A stretch of 5,614 bases of DNA. It comes from Dehalococcoidia bacterium (GTDB lineage Bacteria > Chloroflexota > Dehalococcoidia > Dehalococcoidales > Fen-1064). Below are positions 1 through 5,050 of this stretch, one piece after another. Location of the stretch: contig PMBW01000287.1 in NCBI GenBank assembly GCA_003153075.1, positions 1-5,614 of the forward strand. Reading direction: 5' to 3'. The notes beneath the pieces were generated by a model. It ran no database searches and had not been told where the DNA came from. It worked only from the letters and a program-made list of their open reading frames with translations. Position numbers and translations under genes: made by a program. Each line of letters begins with the position of its first letter. Position 1 is the first letter of the stretch.

Positions 1-1175
1 GTGACCGCCTGATATGGTTTACCTTTGGCGGCATTGGCGACATCATCGATTACCCGCTCGATGTGCGGTTTGGTAATATCGATACTCGCCAGTCCGTCGA
101 TGAAGCTCAGCATCGGTATGGGACCGATTTCCGGTGTAAGCGCCCGCAATTCCGTGTAGATAGGGCCGCTGTTCCAGCCGAAGTTAACGCTGCGGTCGAT
201 GACGCCGACGGCTTTTTTACCTTTGATGGCTTTGATTAATTTCTCCTGCGGGAAAGGACGGAACATACGCAGTTTGATTAAACCGACTTTTACGCCTGCG
301 GCTCTCTTGGCATCAACCACTGTGCGCGAGGTGCCAACGGCGCTGCCGGATGTCAGGATGACAAAATCCGCGTCTTCAGTACGGTATTCCTCGATCTGCC
401 CGCCGTAGCTGCGACCGAAGAAATCGCCGTAATCTTTATCGATCTGATCAAACTTGTTTTTAGCCCGGTCCATTGCCGCGCAGTGCTTGTAGCGTAATTC
501 CATAAACTCCGTCATCAGGCCGTGCGAACCGGCGCCGATTGGCCGGGTCGGGTCCATGATCGTCCTTTTCGGTTGGGTCTTTAATACCGCTAGAAACTGG
601 TCGACATCCTCTTTGGCCGGGATGCGGACACCTTCAGCCAGATAGGAGATATAGAAACCGTCGTAATTTACCATCACCGGCAGTTGGATATCGTAATCTT
701 CCGCCAGGCGGAAGGCCATGATGATCGTATCCAGGATTTCCTGGCTATTTTCCACAATTACCTGGATCCAGCCGGCGTCCCTGGTCTGGATCATGTCCTG
801 CTGTCCCGAAGAAACTGCAAGGATACCGGGGGTCTCCCGGTTGACATTGGCCATCACCACCGGCGCGCGGAATCCGGCGGCCTGCAGGACGGCGTCATAC
901 ATATAAACCAGTCCCCACGAGGAAGTGGCGGTAAATGCGCGTCCTCCGGCCAGCGTCGCAGCCGCGACAGCGTTCATAGCCGAATTTTCGCCTTCTACCT
1001 CGATCATTTCCGCTTCCAGCACGCCGTCGGCATGGAACTTGGAAAGCTGTTCCACAACCTCGGTCTGGGGGGTAATGGGGTAGGAGGCCACTACATCCGG
1101 ACGGCAGAGCATCGCCCCGTAAGCGGCGGCGCTGTTACCGGTAATTACTTTTAGTTCACCCTTTTTTGCCGTCAT
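1..1175 (-). CDS. porA: 2-oxoacid:ferredoxin oxidoreductase, alpha subunit (3' end outside window)
   Basis: The first 391 residues of the alpha subunit are present and open to the window edge; family members are about this long, so only a few residues are likely missing. It starts with ATG at 1175-1173, 9 nt after GAAGGAG and inside the delta gene. Motifs: SYPITPQTEVVEQ (31-43), whose Thr35 and the E-x-E-G-E-N-S-A-M stretch (59-67) form the thiamine-diphosphate/substrate pocket; FTATSSWGL (81-89); NVNRETPG (110-117), with Arg113 matching the substrate-carboxylate Arg of pyruvate:ferredoxin oxidoreductase; QQDMIQTRDAGWIQ (125-138). The complex converts a 2-oxoacid plus CoA to acyl-CoA, CO2 and reduced ferredoxin, or the reverse. 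Pocket-lining segments differ from typical PorA (TSSWG for TSSQG; a GQQD segment where NDHSD-like is common), so a bulkier, even aryl, 2-oxoacid is possible. The beta subunit is expected immediately downstream. Confidence 0.92.
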   Translation of the reverse strand, partial: MTAKKGELKVITGNSAAAYGAMLCRPDVVASYPITPQTEVVEQLSKFHADGVLEAEMIEVEGENSAMNAVAAATLAGGRAFTATSSWGLVYMYDAVLQAAGFRAPVVMANVNRETPGILAVSSGQQDMIQTRDAGWIQVIVENSQEILDTIIMAFRLAEDYDIQLPVMVNYDGFYISYLAEGVRIPAKEDVDQFLAVLKTQPKRTIMDPTRPIGAGSHGLMTEFMELRYKHCAAMDRAKNKFDQIDKDYGDFFGRSYGGQIEEYRTEDADFVILTSGSAVGTSRTVVDAKRAAGVKVGLIKLRMFRPFPQEKLIKAIKGKKAVGVIDRSVNFGWNSGPIYTELRALTPEIGPIPMLSFIDGLASIDITKPHIERVIDDVANAAKGKPYQAV

Positions 1176-1458
1176 TCTCGAAGTCTCCTTCCGGCATCAT
1201 TGTGATTGCGCCGCGTAGGCATTCTTTCGCGCAGACACCACAACCCTTGCAAAAATTCAAATCCGGTTCAAAATGGTCGGGTTTTATTGCCATACATTGC
1301 GGGGGGCAGTAAATAGCGCAGAGCCCGCAATAAGTGCATTTCTCTATATTTACCACCGGCCGTTTGGTGCGCCAGGTGCCGGTATCCAGGCAGAGCAGCA
1401 ACTGGTCTGCATCCGACCATGCGGCTTCGTATTTGGAGCTGAATTTCTTTATTGCCAT
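1156..1458 (-). CDS. porD: 2-oxoacid:ferredoxin oxidoreductase, delta subunit (2x[4Fe-4S] ferredoxin)
   Basis: A 100-residue ferredoxin-like delta subunit that passes electrons from the thiamine-diphosphate centre to external ferredoxin. It has the TGTWRTKRPVV lead-in (26-36) typical of PorD proteins and two complete [4Fe-4S] motifs: Cys41, 44, 47, 51 (followed by Pro) and Cys70, 73, 76, 80. Each is CX2CX2CX3C. The final Cys of the second motif is followed by Leu rather than the usual Pro; an extra Cys55 lies after the first motif. AAGGTG precedes the ATG by 5 nt. The gene starts inside the end of gamma and ends 20 nt inside alpha, so the three subunits should be made in fixed proportion. Confidence 0.93.
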   Translation of the reverse strand: MAIKKFSSKYEAAWSDADQLLLCLDTGTWRTKRPVVNIEKCTYCGLCAIYCPPQCMAIKPDHFEPDLNFCKGCGVCAKECLRGAITMMPEGDFENDGKKG

Positions 1459-2000
1459 TTAATCACCTTCACCTCGTTGTAGCCTCTTTCCACGCAGCGC
1501 AGGTTTTTCCGCAGGATTTCGCCGCCGAAATATTCGCCGACGCTAGCCATGACGGATTTTAATCCTACCCAGCCGGTGACGGCGGCAAAGGCGCCGAGCA
1601 GGCACGTATTCGGGACATCCCGACCGACTTCCTCGACCGCAATCTGCGTGGCATTAACCACGCCTGCCAGCTTCAGGTTCTCGTTGGGCTGTTTATCAAA
1701 TACTTTGGAGCTGTTCAGAATCAGGGTGCCGTTCGGATTGAGACCGGTAAAAAGGGTCGGCAGTTTTAGCAAGCCGGGGTCGATGACCACAAGACAATCC
1801 GGATTGTAGATCTGTGTCTTTTCCATGATCTGTTTATCATCGAACCGGGTAAAAGCTACCACCGGCGCGCCGCGTCGCTCAAAGCCGTACATCGGGAAGC
1901 TGGCGACACACTTGCCTTCAGCGACCAGCGCAATGGCCAGCATCCTGGCCGCCAGCACCGCGCCCTGCCCTCCCCGCCCGTGAAATCTAATTTCTTTCAT
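1449..2000 (-). CDS. porG: 2-oxoacid:ferredoxin oxidoreductase, gamma subunit
   Basis: A 183-residue gamma subunit of a four-subunit 2-oxoacid:ferredoxin oxidoreductase, the catalytic-domain family (POR_N-independent domain III) that packs against alpha and beta. The N-terminus carries the hallmark FHGRGGQGAVLAARMLA (6-22), followed by FPMYGFERRGAPV (35-47), both nearly invariant in PorG/KorC/IorB-type proteins. The frame stays open upstream to an ATG at 2096, but that would add 32 unrelated residues and overlap the lyase gene. The ATG at 2000 has GAGGT seven nt before it and puts the glycine-rich motif at its normal place. The last 10 nt overlap the start of the delta gene (ATGGCAATAA), implying translational coupling. 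The por symbol follows family usage; pyruvate as substrate is inferred from context only. Confidence 0.92.
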   Translation of the reverse strand: MKEIRFHGRGGQGAVLAARMLAIALVAEGKCVASFPMYGFERRGAPVVAFTRFDDKQIMEKTQIYNPDCLVVIDPGLLKLPTLFTGLNPNGTLILNSSKVFDKQPNENLKLAGVVNATQIAVEEVGRDVPNTCLLGAFAAVTGWVGLKSVMASVGEYFGGEILRKNLRCVERGYNEVKVIKWQ

Positions 2001-2046
2001 CGCATGGACCTCGTTATTCAGTGATAATTCAGGACAGTGAACAGAT

Positions 2047-2943
2047 TTATTCTCTGCCCAGGACGTATTTCTTTTCCAGTTCAGTATAAAGATCAATACC
2101 TCTCAATGTATTGAGATAACTCCAGTAAGGTCCGCCCGGGGCGGGATAACCCTCGAGTGTCCCATTGGTATAAAGTCCTTTGTACAACTCAATGACGTAT
2201 TTGGCGACGGCGCTGTTCGGCGGTCCGGGCACCCACATTTTGGCGCCGATTTCCTCGTAATCTTTGGCGGAAAAATCATGCGGCCCCATCGCCCAGATCT
2301 TGACTTCCGGCGCGCCGATCTTCTTGAAAAGCTCCTGTAAAGTTTCCTTGTTGCGGACTTTGAATTTGGAAGTCGGGGGAATGGCGTGCGGCAGAACAAC
2401 ATCTACCCCCAGTTTCAAACAGGCTTTAGCCCTGACTACCAATTCGTCATCGCCCAATGTTGCCGCGGCATCGATTCTGGCGATAATAATAAAATCCTTA
2501 TCTTCTTTATCCCGGGCTTCCAGTACCGCGCCGATCTTGCCGTAGAATTCTTCTCTCGGCAGCACTTCCTGAACCGCCAGGAAAGGACATTTAGTGGGGT
2601 GTTTCTGGTCGTCGAGGAACATACCCGCCGCGCCGGCCCGGATTAAATCGGTGGTAGTGCGGTACGCCGCTAAAGCGCCGCCATAACCGTCGTCCGCATC
2701 GACGATCAACGGAATTTTGACGGAGTTAGCCATATACCTGGCGCAGTTTACTATTTCGGAGGCGGTGGCGACGCCGACATCAGGCATTCCCAGTTGGGAG
2801 TCGCGGACACCCGCTCCGCTCTGGAAAACGGCCTTAAAGCCAACCAGTTCGGCACATCTGGCCGTAATACAATCATAAGCGCCCGGCACTAACAACAGCC
2901 CCGGCTCATTCAGCAGGTTGCGCAGCACGGTTGATTTTTTCAT
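2047..2943 (-). CDS. Isocitrate lyase/PEP mutase-superfamily enzyme (possible dimethylmalate-type lyase)
   Basis: A 298-residue TIM-barrel enzyme of the isocitrate lyase/phosphoenolpyruvate mutase superfamily; methylisocitrate and dimethylmalate lyases are of similar size. Motifs in order: PGAYDCITAR (20-29), SGAGVRDSQLGMPDVG (42-57), the Mg-binding DADDGYGG (82-89; usual D(A/G)DTGYGN), AGAAGMFLDDQ (103-113), KCPF (118-121), ARIDA (155-159; usual ARTDA) and GVDVVLPHA (179-187). The flexible active-site loop normally reads K(K/R)CGH; the catalytic Cys is kept as Cys119 but Gly-His is Pro-Phe. Members of this group split a 2-hydroxy-dicarboxylate by retro-aldol cleavage into a 2-oxoacid and a carboxylate. 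Encoded 17 bp after the hydro-lyase pair and 46 bp before a 2-oxoacid oxidoreductase, it probably cleaves the hydration product and supplies the 2-oxoacid. AAGAGG precedes the ATG. A phosphonate-type or decarboxylase activity is not excluded. Confidence 0.82.
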   Translation of the reverse strand: MKKSTVLRNLLNEPGLLLVPGAYDCITARCAELVGFKAVFQSGAGVRDSQLGMPDVGVATASEIVNCARYMANSVKIPLIVDADDGYGGALAAYRTTTDLIRAGAAGMFLDDQKHPTKCPFLAVQEVLPREEFYGKIGAVLEARDKEDKDFIIIARIDAAATLGDDELVVRAKACLKLGVDVVLPHAIPPTSKFKVRNKETLQELFKKIGAPEVKIWAMGPHDFSAKDYEEIGAKMWVPGPPNSAVAKYVIELYKGLYTNGTLEGYPAPGGPYWSYLNTLRGIDLYTELEKKYVLGRE

Positions 2944-2960
2944 ATCATTTCCTCTTTAAT

Positions 2961-3485
2961 TTATTTCTTAACCTTTCCCGAGGCGACCATTTTATCGGCG
3001 TATTGATCCATGCCGCCGACTTCGAGGATTTCCTGCAGGAAATCAGGATACGGGGTGAATTTCAGCGACTTGCCGGAGGTAAGGTTCTTAATGGTCCCGG
3101 CGCGCAGGTCAACTTCCAGCTCATCGCCCGCTTTTGTAAATTGATTAATACCTTTTAGTTCAATAATCGGTAAACCAATGGCGATGGAATTACGGAAGAA
3201 GTTGCGGTCGAAAGATTCGGCAATGACGCAGGCAATACCACACTGTTTGATTGCCATGTTGGCCTGGAAATGGTCGTGCCCGCAGCCCATATTGGTGCCG
3301 GCGACCATGATATCGCCTTGCTTGACTTTCTTGGCGAACTCCGGGTCAACATTGGACATGCACCAGTTACCGACGTCTTCCAGTTTGATCAATCCGGCGT
3401 CGAATTTCCGGAACGGAACAATTTCATAATCGACATCCAGGTTATCACCGAAAACCCAGACTTTGCCTTTAAACTTTAAAGCCAT
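2961..3485 (-). CDS. Aconitase/isopropylmalate isomerase-family hydro-lyase, small subunit (LeuD-like)
   Basis: A 174-residue swivel-domain protein, close to the usual 160-170 residues of stand-alone LeuD subunits. Marks are the N-terminal VFGDNLDVDYEIVP (11-24; family GDNIDTDxIxP, with Val for Thr), GTNMGCG (63-69) and VIAESFDRNFFRNSIAIGLP (87-106), the segment following the active-site loop. It forms the active site with the large subunit encoded 13 bp upstream; AGGGAG before the ATG overlaps the large subunit's stop. In the family the GCG is followed by SSREH, whose Ser and Arg are the catalytic base and a carboxylate-binding residue of aconitase. Here the aligned stretch is HDHFQ (70-74), with no gap. 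This is the strongest sign that the enzyme works on an unusual substrate or by altered chemistry. An inactive paralogue is less likely because gene, length and operon are intact. Confidence 0.85.
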   Translation of the reverse strand: MALKFKGKVWVFGDNLDVDYEIVPFRKFDAGLIKLEDVGNWCMSNVDPEFAKKVKQGDIMVAGTNMGCGHDHFQANMAIKQCGIACVIAESFDRNFFRNSIAIGLPIIELKGINQFTKAGDELEVDLRAGTIKNLTSGKSLKFTPYPDFLQEILEVGGMDQYADKMVASGKVKK

Positions 3486-3498
3486 TTTTCGCTACTCC

Positions 3499-4788
3499 CT
3501 ATAAATATTTACGCGGGTCGGTTATTTTACCTTCGATCGCGGAGGCCGCGACAGTGGCGGGGCTGCCCAGGTAAACCTGCGCGCTCTCGTCACCCATACG
3601 TCCCGGTAAGTTGGTCGTACTGGAGGTGATGCAGACCTCGTTTTTAGCTAAGGGTGTGTAGAATCCGGGGCACATACCGCAGCCCGGAGCGCAAATAAAG
3701 CAGCCGGCATCAAGCAGCGTAGAGATCACTCCTTCTTTGTCGACGCGGGACATCGAATCCGAAGAACCGGGGGTGATATTGAAGAGGACTTTGGGATGAA
3801 CCTTGTGTCCTTTCAGGATCCGGGCGGCCATCCGCAAATCTTCATCACGGCCACTGGCGCAGGAGCCGAGAAAGGCGTTAGTTACTTTTGTTCCCTCGAC
3901 GTCTTTGATATTGTGTACTGTATGTCTATCCGGTGGAACGACTACCTGCGGCTCGATCTTGGAGCCGTCATATTGGTAGGTTTTAACATATTTAGCATCT
4001 TTGTCGCTGTATTGCGGTTCAAACTTTACATTAGTACGAGCTTTGAAAAAGTCGATAATTTCCTGGTTGGGGTTGACGATTCCGGTTTTGGCGCCGGTGA
4101 ACATTGCCAGGCAGCACATCGACTGCCGGCCGTCCATGCTCATGCTGTCCATGACAGGGCCGGTGAATTCCATCACCTGGTAAATGGCGCCGTTAGGGCC
4201 GATTTGACCCAGGATATATTCGTAGACATCGCGTCCCATGACGCCGTCCTGTAATTTTCCGGTGATATTGAATTTGATGCTTTCAGGTACGCGGAACCAT
4301 GTCCAGCCGGTGCGCAGAAAAGCGGGCGCCGAAGCGGACATGCAGCTGCCGAAACAGCCGACACCGCCGACAGTAATGGCGTGGCCGTCGGTCATGGCCG
4401 AGAAGTAAACGCTACCGGGCAGCGCCAATGCTTTCTCAACGGCGAGATGGTGGCAATTGCCGATGCGGCCCAATTCCAGGATATTTTCTTCGGCGACGCC
4501 CAGCTCTTTCAACCAGTCGCTATTACGGCGGTGATTTTCACGGTTGGTAGTGGCAGAGCCGACGCGTGTGTAGGAACCGCAGTGTTCCGGCGCGAAGATG
4601 ATTTTGCTGGGGTCGAACAGTGTCCAGTCCTGCTTCTTCCATTTTCCGAAACGTTCCGACATATCGGTCCCCGTCAAAATAAACGGGTGATCGATCCTGG
4701 ACGCGGAAAACTGGACATATTCGCCGGGAGAGACTTCAGATTTCCCCACGGCTTTGGCTAAGATCTTTTCAATAATGGTTTTTCCCAA
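3499..4788 (-). CDS. Aconitase/isopropylmalate isomerase-family hydro-lyase, large subunit (LeuC-like)
   Basis: A 429-residue protein (TTG start) covering the three Fe-S domains of LeuC/homoaconitase-type large subunits, which are usually about 420 residues. All three cluster ligands are visible: Cys310 in GSC, and Cys370 and Cys373 in PGCGMCPG. Other family marks are EHC (68-70) where DH is usual, GRIGNCHH (107-114), WFRVPESIKF (164-173), the GAKTGIV segment (about 232-238) and NLPGRMG (393-399). With the adjacent small subunit it should catalyse stereospecific dehydration/hydration of a hydroxy-dicarboxylate in the cytoplasm. The usual DSHT motif reads DGHA (134-137): Asp and His are kept, but the Ser corresponding to substrate-contacting aconitase Ser166 is Gly. 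That and the neighbours argue against a leucine-pathway role. Dimethylmaleate hydratase is the known analogue that best fits the context. It is the first gene of the operon; its TAG stop overlaps the next gene's ribosome binding site. Family assignment is firm, substrate unknown. Confidence 0.88.
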   Translation of the reverse strand: MGKTIIEKILAKAVGKSEVSPGEYVQFSASRIDHPFILTGTDMSERFGKWKKQDWTLFDPSKIIFAPEHCGSYTRVGSATTNRENHRRNSDWLKELGVAEENILELGRIGNCHHLAVEKALALPGSVYFSAMTDGHAITVGGVGCFGSCMSASAPAFLRTGWTWFRVPESIKFNITGKLQDGVMGRDVYEYILGQIGPNGAIYQVMEFTGPVMDSMSMDGRQSMCCLAMFTGAKTGIVNPNQEIIDFFKARTNVKFEPQYSDKDAKYVKTYQYDGSKIEPQVVVPPDRHTVHNIKDVEGTKVTNAFLGSCASGRDEDLRMAARILKGHKVHPKVLFNITPGSSDSMSRVDKEGVISTLLDAGCFICAPGCGMCPGFYTPLAKNEVCITSSTTNLPGRMGDESAQVYLGSPATVAASAIEGKITDPRKYL

Positions 4789-4801
4789 TTCCCGTACCTC
4801 C
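4786..4801 (-). promoter_or_regulatory. Ribosome binding site fixing a TTG start for the large subunit
   Basis: A perfect GGAGGT (4801-4796) is followed by 7 nt and then TTG (4788-4786). This spacing favours TTG at 4788. Another in-frame TTG five codons upstream (4803) would place the Shine-Dalgarno inside the gene. The resulting N-terminus, MGKTIIEKILA, matches the usual beginning of LeuC-type proteins. There is no in-frame ATG nearby. Confidence 0.75.
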
Positions 4802-5009
4802 AAATTTGATTCTTAGAAACAACACATTATGAGAAAGTTGATCAAACTAATACTCATACATTGATTATACACGAACAACTTCAGCCTGCGAGGGCAAGAA
4901 GAAATCAGGTCAAATGTTTTCACTTTTACAGATTTATGTTTTTCGGTTATTTTCGATGTTATTTTTATTCAAAAACCGGAGTTATATATTCGCTAGCGAA
5001 TATAAATTC
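4789..5009 (-). other. AT-rich 5' leader of the operon (no gene seen)
   Basis: About 220 nt separate the predicted transcription start from the chosen start codon. No open frame here looks like a gene and I recognise no riboswitch or T-box consensus. Three items are visible: a small interrupted hairpin (4901-4879; CTTC/GAAG and GCC/GGC stems), an isolated perfect TATAAT on the minus strand (4869-4864) without a good -35 at 16-18 bp, and an 8-bp palindrome TTGATCAA (4838-4845). The TATAAT could be a secondary, activator-dependent promoter. Its base composition is clearly lower in GC than that of the flanking genes. Confidence 0.4.
4985..5004. promoter_or_regulatory. Perfect 20-bp palindrome, probable repressor operator
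   Basis: TATATTCGCTAGCGAATATA is its own reverse complement over all 20 bases; the symmetry ends at 4984/5005. It begins about 5 bp downstream of the predicted transcription start, where a bound dimeric repressor would block initiation or early elongation. No regulator gene lies in the window, and the half-site ATATTCGC does not let me name a regulator family. As RNA it could form a hairpin at the 5' end of the transcript, but it lacks the adjacent uridine run expected of an intrinsic terminator. Confidence 0.65.
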
Positions 5010-5016
5010 AAAATGG

Positions 5017-5045
5017 AGTATAACATCAGGCTCTGGCTTTGTCAA
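5017..5045 (-). promoter_or_regulatory. Sigma-70/sigma-A-type promoter of the downstream operon
   Basis: Read on the minus strand there is a perfect -35 hexamer TTGACA (5045-5040), a spacer of exactly 17 bp, and a -10 hexamer TATACT (5022-5017) that differs from consensus at one base. Transcription should start near 5010-5008. It begins 5 bp after the aldehyde oxidoreductase stop codon and points into the hydro-lyase/lyase/oxidoreductase genes. It is the best promoter in the window and explains how this gene set could be expressed separately from the preceding gene. Confidence 0.75.
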
Positions 5046-5050
5046 ATATT

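Noticed and set aside
684..1154. 156-codon open frame on the plus strand
   Set aside because: It lies fully antisense to the well-conserved alpha subunit, shows no recognisable motif, and has no neighbours on its strand.
2001..2096. N-terminal extension of the gamma subunit to an ATG at 2096
   Set aside because: It would overlap the lyase gene by 50 bp and add residues unrelated to the family; the ATG at 2000 has a good ribosome binding site and the normal N-terminus.
2961..4788. leuCD for leucine biosynthesis
   Set aside because: No leuA, leuB or ilv genes are nearby, active-site motifs of both subunits are changed, and the partners are a lyase and a 2-oxoacid oxidoreductase.
4985..5004. 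Palindrome as intrinsic terminator of the aldehyde oxidoreductase gene
   Set aside because: The stem is AT-rich at its base with almost no loop, and no T-run follows directly on the minus strand; the promoter lies between the gene and the palindrome, which fits an operator better.
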